Positions 43,785-54,497 of a DNA stretch of 64,000 bases are shown here, one piece after another (the first letter of the stretch is position 1; every line of letters starts with the position of its first letter). Source of the DNA: Budorcas taxicolor (taxonomy: Eukaryota; Chordata; Mammalia; Artiodactyla; Bovidae); the NCBI RefSeq assembly GCF_023091745.1, contig NC_068910.1, forward strand, positions 42,023,272 to 42,087,271, read 5' to 3'. The notes beneath the pieces were generated by a model that worked only from the letters and a program-made list of their open reading frames with translations, made no database searches and was not told the DNA's origin. Made by a program: the position numbers and the translations under genes.

Positions 43785-44880
43785 CGACAATCAGTCATGG
43801 AAGAAGAGACATTATAACCAATGCCATGGAAATAATACAGATCACAAGGGACTGTTTGAATTATTACATACCAGCAAATTGGATAGCCTAGAAGAAATGG
43901 ATGAGTTTAGAGAAACAAACAAACAACCTACCAAGACTGAATCAAGAGGAAGCAGAAGGCCTGAAAAAAGACCAGTAAAAAATAAGGTTGAATTGGTAAA
44001 AAGAAAAAAAAGAAAAAAATACCCTCCCCAAAAAGAAAAGACAAGGGCCAGATGGCTTCACAGGTAAATTGTGCCAAACATTTAAGACTTAATACAAATC
44101 TTTCTTAAAGTTTCTTTCTGAAAACAAGAAGAGGGAATACTTCCAAACTCAATTTATGAGTTCAGCACCACCCTCGTGTCAAACTCAGACGAAAACATCA
44201 CAAGAAAGTTGCAGGCCTATACCCTTGATGAAGAAGGAAATGGCAACCCACTCCAGTGTTCCTGCCTGGAGAGTCCCAGGGATGGGGGAGCCTTGGTGGG
44301 CTGCCGTCTATGGGGTCGCACAGAGTCGGACACGACTGAAGCGACTTAGCAGACTTAGCAGCACCCTTGATGAACATAGACATAAAAATCCTCAACAAAA
44401 TATCAAACTAAATTCAATAGTAGATTAAAAGAATGATACATCATGACCAAGGATAATCTTGATTATAAAGTCAGTGCTGAATAACAAGGTGAAGGAAGAT
44501 ATTACAGGCCAATCTCATTCATGAACATGTTGCAGATTTTTTTTTTAAATTTGTAGAAATGAAGCCAACAGTGCCAATAAATGTAATATAGCTCAGTGGG
44601 GCTTAGCAAAAGAATGCAAAGTGAGTCTAAACTTGAAACATCTTTTAAGGAAATTTAACCTATTAACAAAAATGAGGAAGAGTCACACAATTATCTCAAG
44701 AGAAGAAAGAAAGCATTTAGTGAAACAACATCTACTCATGATTAAAAGGAAAAATAAAATGAAAATCCTCTCATTAAGGTAAAAACAGAAAGGAATTTCT
44801 TCATCTGCTGAAAGTTAACATCAAAGACAAACCTATAGCAAACTTATATTTGTTTCATTCTATTAAATGTGATGTATCAT
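43785..44880 (+). mobile_element. Old L1 ORF2 fragment, sense, carrying a SINE
   Basis: Sense ORF2 text: CAAATTGGATAGCCTAGAAG, CAACCTACCAAGACTGAATC, GGGCCAGATGGCTTCACAGG, AGAGGGAATACTTCCAAACTC, CATAGACATAAAAATCCTCAAC. The 97-codon frame at 43774-44067 is part of this and is not a host gene. It meets the antisense L1 above head to head at about 43785. Confidence 0.85.
44221..44374 (+). mobile_element. Bov-tA monomer SINE with perfect 12-bp TSD
   Basis: ACCCTTGATGAA at 44221-44232 and 44363-44374 flank one Bov-tA unit with a short duplicated tail (GACTTAGCA twice). The L1 reads on across the insertion. Confidence 0.95.
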
Positions 44881-45114
44881 TTATTATAAGATGCACCACA
44901 CAGAAAAAAATGTTACCAATTAAATTATGGTAATCATTGACTTTTAGGTTTATGACAGTAAGAATAGTGTAAATGTGAAAAATCACATACTTGAGAATTC
45001 AAACTATGGTTAGATGTGAAATATTCAAAGCTGTCTCTTAAAAATTAGAACTATGATAAGTATTCCTAATACTACTACTTCTATTCTCATCCCAGTAAAG
45101 GTCTTGGTATTGGG

Positions 45115-45232
45115 TTGAAGCAGTCCAATGGTTAGGACTACATGCTTTCACTGCTGAGGGCAGAGGTTCAATACTCAGTTGGGGAATTAAGATCCTGCCA
45201 CAAGCCATGCAGCACAGCAAATAATAAAATTC
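45115..45232 (+). mobile_element. CHR-type tRNA-Glu SINE
   Basis: CAGTCCAATGGTTAGGACTAC, GCTTTCACTGCTGAGGGCAG and GTTGGGGAATTAAGATCCTGCC follow the CHR SINE. The head is slightly truncated. Confidence 0.78.
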
Positions 45233-45254
45233 ATTCATTCATTTTAAAAAATTT

Positions 45255-45640
45255 CATTTCCAGCTGGGACCTCAGAATATGACCCTATTTGGAAACAGAG
45301 TCTTTGTAGGTATAATTAGCTATGGATTCTGATCAGAAATCATTCTGGATTTAGAATGTCCCCTAATTCCAAGAACTGAACAGAGAGGAAAAACCAAGGG
45401 AAGGCAGAAGCATAGTCTAGAGATATTCTGCCACCAAAGCGTGTTAACACCATCAGATGTTGGCAAACCAAGGGATCATTCTTCTCTGGAGTTTTCACAG
45501 AGATCAAGACTCTACACATACTTATGCACTTCTAGCTTCCAGACAGTAAGAAAACCAATTTCTGCTCTTTTAAGCCACTCAGATTGTGCTATTTGTTATG
45601 GCCCATGCAGGAAACTAATGCAATCCTTTAATACAATTGC
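45255..45640 (+). mobile_element. MLT1-type MaLR LTR, diverged
   Basis: CCTCAGAATATGACCCTATTTGG, then GTCTTTGTAGGTATAATTAGC, and at the end TTAAGCCACTCAGATTGTGC and GGAAACTAATGCAA. In order and on the plus strand; the central part is eroded. Confidence 0.65.
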
Positions 45641-45790
45641 AATAACATAAGAAAATAAATAATCAAGAGAGAGATCATTATTATTCACAAATCATGACTA
45701 TATGGAAAATAGAAAATTATAGGGAAATTATTTTATTTAGTGAGCTTGGTAGCATTGCTGCAGATAAAATTAATATACCAAAATCACTTA

Positions 45791-45874
45791 TATTGGGATC
45801 CCAAAATGTTTGTTCAGGTTTTTCTGTAACATCTTATGGAAACACCTCAACAAACTTTTTGGCCAACTCAATGT
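45791..45874 (+). mobile_element. Minimal mariner remnant (both ends, no middle)
   Basis: The left end ATTGGGATCCCAAAATGTTTG and the right end CAAACTTTTTGGCCAACTCA are diverged inverted repeats of bovine-type mariner, with only about 30 bp between. It can fold into an imperfect hairpin. Confidence 0.72.
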
Positions 45875-45939
45875 ATTTATAAAAAAGCCACAAAATATTA
45901 GAAGGTATATTTTCTAACATCTTTTAAAATGATACCATA

Positions 45940-46480
45940 TGTAATAACAATAAAGTTATAAACCACTTAGGAATATAAAATATATATAAGAAACTATTTT
46001 GAGAAAATTATAAATCTTTACTCAAAACTTAAATAACTAGTTAAGTAAACCATGCTGATATTAGAAGACACATTACTGAAAATATCAAAACTGTTCCTCA
46101 TAAGTGAATTAAATTATAGTGAAAATTTTATTAATATTCTTTGTAAAACTTGACCTACTGATTCTACAATTTACATGGAAGAGCAAAGGTCCAAAAACAG
46201 CCATGTTATTTCTGAAAAAGAATGTTGGTTCAGAATATAAGAGGCTCATTTTAGCTTCTATTAAGACTTATTATAAAACCATAGTAATTCAGACAGTGTA
46301 GAATCAGCACAGGGATAGACTAATAGACCAGCAGAACAGAATTACAGCATCCAGAAATAGATCCATGCATGTAAACAAATAATGTGCAAAATTGAGTGCA
46401 AGCATTTAAAAAGAATTATAGCAATCTAGAACTGCTACAACATCCAAATTCATGATTTCATAAGTATAGGTCCATAATAG
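45940..46480 (+). mobile_element. Old L1 ORF2 fragment, sense
   Basis: TAAACCACTTAGGAATATAAA, ATTCTACAATTTACATGGAAG, AAGACTTATTATAAAACCATAG and CAGAACAGAATTACAGCATCC follow ORF2 downstream of the 43785-44880 piece. They are probably the same old L1, separated by later insertions. Confidence 0.75.
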
Positions 46481-47607
46481 ATTGGATATTAAAATAAAAC
46501 AAACAGAAAACTGGTCCCTCACTATTTCTTGAGTATTGGCTTAAAGAAAAAAATTGAAAGTATACTATAATCGTGCATTATTTGGCAAAAAGACATCTCC
46601 TAGATACACCAAAATAGACAGAAAATTGCAAATCAAAATGAGCAAAGCTGGACAAAAACCAGACCAGTTTCAAATAACTGGGTCAGTGTAGAGAAAGATT
46701 CAGAGGTCCTAGTGGATTGCAAGGAAATCTAAACCCAGTGTTTACGGACCAGACTTGGATCTGTGCCCTGACAATTTACCCGTGATCCCGTGATGTGAAA
46801 TACCTACATGGAGTCATGGATGCTCTGAGCTCCCACTAGGGGAAAATGAGTTACCATGCTGCAACAATGCCTTGGACACACAAACCATCTGTTTGCACAG
46901 CTACAGAGAAATCAGAGCCTATTCATAGATTCCTAAAGTCTTAAAGCTGGAGGGCATCCCAGAAGCCAGAAAGATTTATCTTAAAAAACAAAAAACAGCA
47001 GAGAGACAAACACTCTGTGGTTGGAAAACTAACCCCAAGATGCCCAATGGCCTGGTGACGTTAGGATATCAGTTTTCTAAGACATTAATAGGCTTCCGCT
47101 TGCAGCTTGAAGAAAGTCTTACAAATTAGGCAGCCCCATTTGCCCCACAGGCAACAAAATTTTCAGTTGTCATAAAAGACACAGAAACATACTTAGCAGA
47201 ACCATCAGACCTTAGGGGATTGTCCCAGCAACTGGGGAAAAAAATACCACCAACCCTCATCCACATGGACTTCCTATCATCAAGTTCAGTGTAAATACTG
47301 AGTGAAGAAGTATTTGAAGTGATAAACGAGGATGGTTAAGTCTACTTTAGGTCCATCCAACTAAATCATCTTGTCTTATAAAATTCAACAACATGAGTTG
47401 AAAAGATCTGTGCCCACATGGACTAAGACTATTTCTTTGATCAGTTATGGGTCCTTCCTTATCTCTTCCCTGTGTTTGCAGTTAGAAGATTGACCAAGAA
47501 AATCATGGAACCAAGCCTAGCAAAGCCACATTTCTGATAGAAGGCATTCTCTAAAGCGTAAACTATCAACATTAATAGCAAATGTATTTAACCTACTCCA
47601 GTATTCT
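46481..47607. other. Unassigned intergenic sequence
   Basis: No gene or repeat recognised. Confidence 0.45.
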
Positions 47608-47798
47608 AGGGCCTTCCTTGGGGCTCAGCTGGTAAAGAACCCACCTGCAATGAGGGAGATCTGGGTTTGAACCCTGGGTTGGGAAGATCTCCTGGAGAAG
47701 GGAAAGGCTACCCACTCCCATATTCTTGCCTGGAGAATTCCATGGACTGTATAGTCCATGGGGTAGCAAAGAGTCGGACACAACTAAGCAACTTTCAC
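47608..47798 (+). mobile_element. Bov-tA SINE, full length
   Basis: Starts GGCCTTCCTTGGGGCTCAGC (tRNA-derived head), then GGTTTGAACCCTGGGTTGGG, and ends GAGTCGGACACAACTAAGC with a TTTCACTTTT tail. Confidence 0.92.
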
Positions 47799-47849
47799 TT
47801 TTTAACTGGTGTGACATCTTTAAAATCTATTTTACAAATTTTTAAAATC

Positions 47850-47985
47850 CATTTGATCTTCACATATATACTGTGAAAGATTATCATTTATGTTTCACAG
47901 GTGAGAAAACTGATGTTCATAGATAATAACTACTTGTCTAGGATTTGAGCTTAGACATCTCATCCCAAATTGAGAGTACTTGCTA
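47850..47985 (-). repeat. MIR SINE fragment
   Basis: TATGTTTCACAGGTGAGAAAACTG at about 47890 and CTACTTGTCTAGGATTTGAGC are in antisense MIR order. Confidence 0.6.
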
Positions 47986-49424
47986 CTATGACATATACTC
48001 TAATATTAGAAAAATCTCAGAAGCAATTCATCAGAATAAAACTTGTAAACCATAATGATTTAGTGATTGTGATGGAGGGACTGGAGTCAGAAAAACAAAG
48101 GTTTATAATACAGAATATGCTTATATAAGTAAGAGTATTTCTGGAAATCTGGGATGTGCTTAGTCTCTCACATTTGTTGTTGGTTCAAATATATCATAAG
48201 AAAAAAGGAGCACAAATTCTTACTATTAATTTACTACAGTCCTGAAAGATACAGTTAGTAGGTAGGAACCAAAGAGTAATGCTGATGTGGGCATTAGAAA
48301 TTATGCGAGACTAAGAGAAATGTCTTGGAGTAAGTAGACAATAGAAAAAGGAATTTATTATTATTTTTTTTTTTTTTGCCTTTTTGCCTTTTTTCCATAC
48401 CCTTTACCATGTGACTGGACTTTCATCCCACAGAAGAGGGAATGAATTCCCCTACCCTTTGACTTTCAACTTGGCTTCACGACTCGCTTCAGCCAAGAGA
48501 TACCAGAAGATGAGATTTAAGCAGAGATTTGCTATGTGCAGTGAGGCTGTGTAACAGCAGAAACACAGGAGGACTCAAGATGATCTTTCAACAGGTTGCA
48601 AATGACCCTTCAGATTGATTAAAACCAAACCAAAACCACACACCTTATTTGAAACAAACAAAAAGAATAATCCAAATATTTTAGAAAGGGATCATTCTCT
48701 AGAACTGCATGCTGTTTGGAAACTAAATTTTCCTAACAGATTCCATGGGTCCTGAAAATTAATTAGAACCTTAAAAATAGCTACAGAAATGTAGTTTGAG
48801 GGCAAATTAAAAAAAAAAAAAAAGGAATGAAAATAACATGCAAACCTTCCAAACCTTTCTGCAACCAAATTTTTGCATCTTGGAAATTACACTTGCTTTC
48901 AAGATTCTTTGGACTGTTTAAATATGTAAACTTCATCTCTGCTCACTTGCTTGCTCCCTGAGCAAGTCTAAAACCAAATAAATTGCTCTGAATGTTTACC
49001 ACCACCAATGATAAGAAAAAGTATGTGTGTATAGAATCATTCAATTTAATTGGTATATGATGCACACTGTATGATAGTGAGAGATGATTATAGTCTTTCT
49101 ATTTCCTGTGTATCACAAACATTGATTTGATGAGCAGCCGTGTACAAGGAATGTACAATAGTTTCTGTATGCACACAAATAAAAAAAATTATGGAGCAAT
49201 TCTGAGCCCGACCCACAGTAAGAAACCAACCATCAGAACCTACCCCATTGAATCCAGCCTAGACAGTTAAAGTCACCTGAGCCTAGGGATGATATGTTAT
49301 ACAGCATTACTGTGGTAAGAGCTATCTGATATAAACGATGCGAGAAGGCAAGACATCATACTCCAACCAGCTCAGGCAAAAGTTTAAAGCACACAGGCTC
49401 AGACATTGCTGTCAGAAACATAAA
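47986..49424. other. Mostly unassigned; possible LTR trace
   Basis: No gene. T-run at about 48361-48377; A-run at 48810-48824. A faint resemblance to an old LTR (CTTTGACTTTCAACTTGGCTTC, GACTCGCTTCAGCCAAGAG) near 48455-48510 is too weak to name. Confidence 0.4.
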
Positions 49425-50140
49425 ATGGGTCCAGGCACTCTGGAAAAGAGCTTAGAAATTTTCTTAAGAGATTAAATATGCAACTACTATATAATCTAGA
49501 AATTGAACTCCTTGCATTTATCTAGAGAAATGAAAACTTATGTTTACACAAAAATCCATACACAAATTAATCTAGCCACTTTACTCACAATAGCTCCAAA
49601 CTGGAAAGAACCTGGATGTCCTTCAGTGGGTGGCTGGTTATACCACAGTACATCAACACAAGGGAATACTATTTATCAATAAAAAGGAATAAGCTCTAGA
49701 TATACGCAACAAATCAGATGAAATTTCAAGAAATTACATTAAGGAGATTTCAAAGAGATCTCAAGAGCTGATCTCAGAAAAGTTACATATGACATGATTC
49801 CACTTACATAACACTTTGAAATGACAAAATTTAGAGAAATGAACAGGTAAGTGGTTGGCAGGGTCAGCAATGGGTGGGGAAACAGAAGGGAGAGGTGGAT
49901 GCGGCTAATTAAGGACAATGCAAGGGATCCTTGTGTTGATGAAGCTGTTCCACAATGTAACCGTATCACTTATCCTGGCTGTGATAGTCTTACAGTTTTA
50001 CAGGATGTGACCATTGGGGAAAACTGGGTGATCAACTGCAGGCTGATCAACAGGCTAGCTCAAAATATAGACTTGAATTTTTCAAGAGTTCACAAGTGTA
50101 CCAACCTCAGGAATAACAGAATCTAGAGATTCAATGAATA
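49425..50140 (+). mobile_element. Old L1 3'-region fragment, sense
   Basis: CAATAGCTCCAAACTGGAAAG, GAACCTGGATGTCCTTCAGTGG, GGAATACTATTTATCAATAAAAAGG, CATATGACATGATTCCACTTAC and GTTGGCAGGGTCAGCAATGGG follow the ORF2 end and 3' UTR of an ancient L1. Confidence 0.75.
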
Positions 50141-50210
50141 CAATTGAAAGACCATCTCTCACCTCTGCTTCTGCATTCATTCTAAAGCAAAATGATAACT
50201 CGGTTCTCCT

Positions 50211-50444
50211 TTGCATTTCCCTGGTCCCCTGGTAGCTCAGACAGTAAAGAGTCTGCCTGTAATGCAGGAGTCCCGGGTTTGATCCCTGGGTCGGGAAGAC
50301 CCCTGGAGAAGGAAATGACAACCCACTCCAGTATTTTTGCCTAGAAAATGCCATGGATGGAGGAGCCTAGAAGGGTACACGCCATGGGGTCGCAAAGAGT
50401 CAGACAAAACTGAGCAACTTCACTTTCACTTTGCATTGCCCTGG
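50211..50444 (+). mobile_element. Full-length Bov-tA SINE with TSD
   Basis: TTGCATTTCCCTGG (50211-50224) and TTGCATTGCCCTGG (50431-50444) flank a SINE with an intact-looking tRNA head (CCCTGGTAGCTCAGACAG, GGGTTTGATCCCTGG) and a CACTTTCACT tail. Confidence 0.93.
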
Positions 50445-51017
50445 GCTCCGTAGATTTAGAACCCCAATCTGTACCAATGGACCTCAAAACTCTGAACACA
50501 TTCCATGTCCTTCTCATCTAACTTCAGGATGGCTTAAGGACATGGCATTAAGGGGCACTGAGGCATGACTAGGGAGGTGGTCATAACATTTACCAGACCC
50601 GTCTTGCAAAATTCATTCATTCGTGAATATTAAGCAACTTTATCATCCAATCAATAGTTTTCTTTAAATCACTTCACTAATTGCCAGAAATTTTTCCAAA
50701 AGAAAACTTTACAACCAGAATCAATGGACCACAAATAGATAACTATAAAAGCAAACAAAATGAAAATTAACTAACTCGATCAATGCCTTGTTAAGAGCTT
50801 TTGTCTACTGAACAGTTGGAACTTGAGCTATGTTCTTTTGACAAAAAGGAGGGATTCACCAGTGTCAGAGGTGTTTAAGACAGACTAGCATTGGTCAGAA
50901 CTTGATCTCTGGAAGCAATTAGAAACAGTGAAAGAAAAATGGAAAAACAAGGATATTACAGAGTGGCACAGGACACAACATTATACATTTCTGTTTCTAC
51001 AAATATCTTAAGTAGTA
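50445..51017. other. Unassigned intergenic sequence
   Basis: No gene or repeat recognised. Confidence 0.45.
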
Positions 51018-52262
51018 TCATCCATAGCAATGCTCAGATTTCCACAAGCTAGGCTTCAACAATGCATCAAACTAGAACTTCAGATGTACAAAGTGGGTTT
51101 TAGAAAAGCCATTGGAACCAGAGATCAAACTGTCAACATCCACTGGATCACAGAAAAACCGAGAGAATTCCAGAAAAGCATCTACCTCTGCGTCTTTGAC
51201 TATGTATAATAAAGCCTTTGACTACATGAACCATAGGAAACTGGAAAATTCTTAACGAGATGAGAATACCAGACCACCATACCTAACTCCTGAGAAACCT
51301 GTATGCAGGTCAAGAAGCAACAGTTTAAACCAGATATGGAACAACAGACTGGTTCCAAATTGGAAAAAGAGTACATCAAGGCCATATATCATCACCTTGC
51401 TTATTTAATTTATATGCAGAGCCCATCATGCAAGACGGCAGACTGAATGAATCATAAGCTGGAATCAATATTACCAGGAGAAATATCAGCAATCTCAGAT
51501 ACGAAGATGATACCATCCTAATGGCAGAAAGAGAAGAAGAACAAAAGAGCCTCTTGATGAAGATGAAAGAGGAAAGTAAAAAATCTGGCTTAAAACTCAA
51601 CACTCAAAAAACTAAGATTCTGGCATCTATCCCATCATTCATGGCAAACAGATGGGAACAATTGGAAACAGTGGCATATTTTATTTTCTTGGGCTCCAAA
51701 ATCACTGAGGATGGTGACTGCAGCCACGAAATTAAAAGACATTTGCTCCTTGGAAGAAAGGCTATACCAAACCTAGACAGCATATTAAAAAGCAGAGACA
51801 TTACTTTGCCGACAAAGGTCCATATAGTCAAAGCTACAGTTTTTCCAGTGGTCATGTATGGATCTGAGAACTGGACCATAAAGAAGGCTGAACACCAAAG
51901 AATTGATGCTTTCAAACTGTGGTGTTGGAGAATACTCTTGAGAGTCCCTGGAACAGAAAGGAGATCCAACCAGACCATCCTAAAGGAAATCAACTCTGAA
52001 TATTCATTAGAATGATGGATGTTGAAGCTGAAGGTCCAATGCTTTGGCCACCTGATGCAAAGAGTCAACTCACTGGAAAAGACTCTGATGCAGGGGAAGA
52101 CGGAGGACAGGAGGAGAAGGGGATGACAGAGGATAAGATGGTTGGATGACATCCCCAACTAAATGGGCATGAGTTTGAGCAAACTCCAAGAGATAGTGAA
52201 GGACAGGGAAGCCTGGAGTGCTGCAGTCCATGAGGTCACAGAGTCAGACATGATTTAGCATA
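51018..52262 (+). mobile_element. BovB LINE, 5'-truncated, old and diverged
   Basis: Starts in the RT at AGCAATGCTCAGATTTCC. The palm motif is altered: at about 51500 the text is AGATACGAAGATGATACC, so the reading is RYEDDT where intact copies have RYADDT. 51521-52015 is an open C-terminal piece. It ends at TCAGACATGATTTAGCA. The frame is broken many times upstream. Confidence 0.92.
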
Positions 52263-52285
52263 ATCTAGCATAATTTAGCATAATG
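52250..52285 (+). repeat. Short TTTAGCATAA-type tandem at the BovB tail
   Basis: Three units of about 10 bp (TTTAGCATAA, TCTAGCATAA, TTTAGCATAA) replace the usual ACTGA tail of the BovB. Confidence 0.85.
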
Positions 52286-53439
52286 AATAACAACAAAAGG
52301 GTAATGTTGTTAAATTATTTTCATCACATCCATAGGTAAAAATCACACTGTGCATTCAAGATGATGCCCCATAAAACTAAATGGAAAAAGGAAAATCCCA
52401 GATCACTCTTCCAGATAGATGAGACATTGATCCCTCTTCTCCAAGATAATTTTTGCAATATAAGTACAGGATTTATTTTCTATGTTTTCTGAGAATTTTT
52501 ATTTCTCTTAGTTTTTTTTTAAATCAAAGGTTTATAATTGTTAAATCAAATGTTTATTCTTACCTATGGAAAAATAGCTGAGAAATGTTTACATATCCAA
52601 AATTCTTAAGGCCAAATCATACTAACTAGAGATGATCCATAGTTCAGTTTTATTTTAAACACTCACCCTAAACATTCAGCAATACCTTCCTGATTCAGAG
52701 GTGAGATCCTTATGTCAGTATATCCCTATACATCTACTTCTGAACCCTGCTGTTTATCTTTCCACATCTCTCAAAAGGAGGTGATCAAACACTTAAAAGA
52801 AAACCTCTCAGGGAAAGCTTCATGGCGAGGGGTTGGGTATGGGTAGAGGCTGGTAATTGATCAGGGCCTTGAAAGACAGTTACTACCTGACAATGTGGAC
52901 ATATCTGCAAAGGGCATGAACAGAACCAGAGACGGAAAGGTACAAGGCATGAGGTGGGAAAGGATCTGGGGGCAGACTGCATGAATACCATGCAAAGAAG
53001 ACTTGTACCATGAAGATCGCACAACAGCCAATAGGAAGGCAAGTGTCACTTTCTGACTGCTTGTATGCTGGGGCCTTCCAACAGGCAACTTAATAGCTCA
53101 TGAGCAAGACCATCAGAATACTGATTTCCCATCTGTGCATCAAGAGACAGGTTGGGAGGTGCTCAATCAGCTGCCAATGGCAAGACCTACTATCACTTAG
53201 AATCAAGAGCCAAAAATAAAATAAATAAATTAAAAGTTAGATTTTCTTTCTTGCTTTCCATCTTTCTACTGTTTGGTGTATTTATGAAACATAATAAAAT
53301 TAAAAATTAAAAATGTCAGGGATTTACATCCTGTAATCCTTCTGCATCTTTTCCCTCTGCTTTCAAATGAGGACAAAGATAGTACCAGCCATCCATGCTT
53401 TTATGGGGAATGGGAGTAATGAGTAAATTTTTTGCTGTT
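52286..53439. other. Unassigned intergenic sequence
   Basis: No gene or repeat recognised. Confidence 0.45.
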
Positions 53440-53665
53440 GTTTTTTATTCGCTGTGTTGTGTCCAACTCTTTGTGACGCCACGGGCTGCAGCACACAAGG
53501 CTTCCCTGTCCTTCACTATCTCCTGGAGCTTGCTCAAACTCATGTCCATTGGCTTGATGATGCCATCCAACTATCTCATTCTCTGTTGCCCACTTCTCCT
53601 CCTGCCCTCAATCTTTCCCAGCATCAGGGTCTTTTCCAATGGGTTGAATCATGGCATCAGGTGAC
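53440..53665 (-). mobile_element. BovB LINE 3' fragment, antisense, older
   Basis: CCAACTCTTTGTGACGCCAC, TTGCTCAAACTCATGTCCATTG and CAGCATCAGGGTCTTTTCC are the antisense 3' end. 5'-truncated at about 53665. Confidence 0.9.
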
Positions 53666-54119
53666 TAATACACAACAAAAATAGAACAGCGTCTGACCCA
53701 TAGGAAGCTCCTCTGGGTTGTAAATGTATTAGTTAATCACACTGAGATAACAAAAGAGAGAGAAGAGATTACTGCTCTCCTTGACCTGCTAAGTGCTGGA
53801 TTTGATTCCCTGTTCCCTTCTTCTTCATCCCTGACACACAGCAAATACCATATTTTCATGTCATTTCTCCATGTTTGTTTGACTTTTCAAGGCCATTGTG
53901 AGAAGCCATAAGAAAGGTCTTTATTCTCTGTAACCCAAGGGCTGAGTATCAGAGCAGATAACCAGAGAGGCTTAATGCATGCTTGTTAAACACTCCTTTA
54001 CAATAGCAGCACTGTCCCAACAATTATTCTCTACCCTCATCCAAACTAGAGGTTTTGTGAAATAAATTTTAGCATCCCTCCTTGAAAGTCTGCTAGTCTT
54101 CTTCCTTAAAAAACTTTCA
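53666..54119. other. Unassigned intergenic sequence
   Basis: No gene or repeat recognised. Confidence 0.45.
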
Positions 54120-54497
54120 TGATTTAGAAACAAAAGGAAACAAATGGCACTACATCAAACTAAAAAGCTTCTGCATGATAATGGTAACTGTATCACCAAA
54201 GTGAAAAGGCAGCTTACTGAATGGGATAATACATTTGCAAATGATGTATTTGATAACAGATTAATACCAAAAAAAAAAAAACCCACAAGGAATTCATATG
54301 ACTCAACATCATAAAGAAGCTCAAATAAAATATGAGCAGAGGCTCTAAAGAGATATTTTTTCCTAAAGAAGACACAGATGTCCAATAGGCACATGAAGAG
54401 ATGCTCAACATGATTGATTAATCTTCAAGGAATTGCAAATCAAAACCACAGTGAGATATCATTTCATATTTGTATAACATCTCACATTCAGATCATC
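54120..54497 (+). mobile_element. L1 ORF2 fragment, sense
   Basis: AAAAAGCTTCTGCATGATAATGG, GAATGGGATAATACATTTGC, CCTAAAGAAGACACAGATGTCC, AGAGATGCTCAACATG and GCAAATCAAAACCACAGTGAG follow ORF2 near its 3' end. It stops at the BovB junction. Confidence 0.83.

Noticed and set aside
43774..44067. A 97-codon lysine-rich frame
   Set aside because: It follows L1 ORF2 text in order and is part of an old L1.
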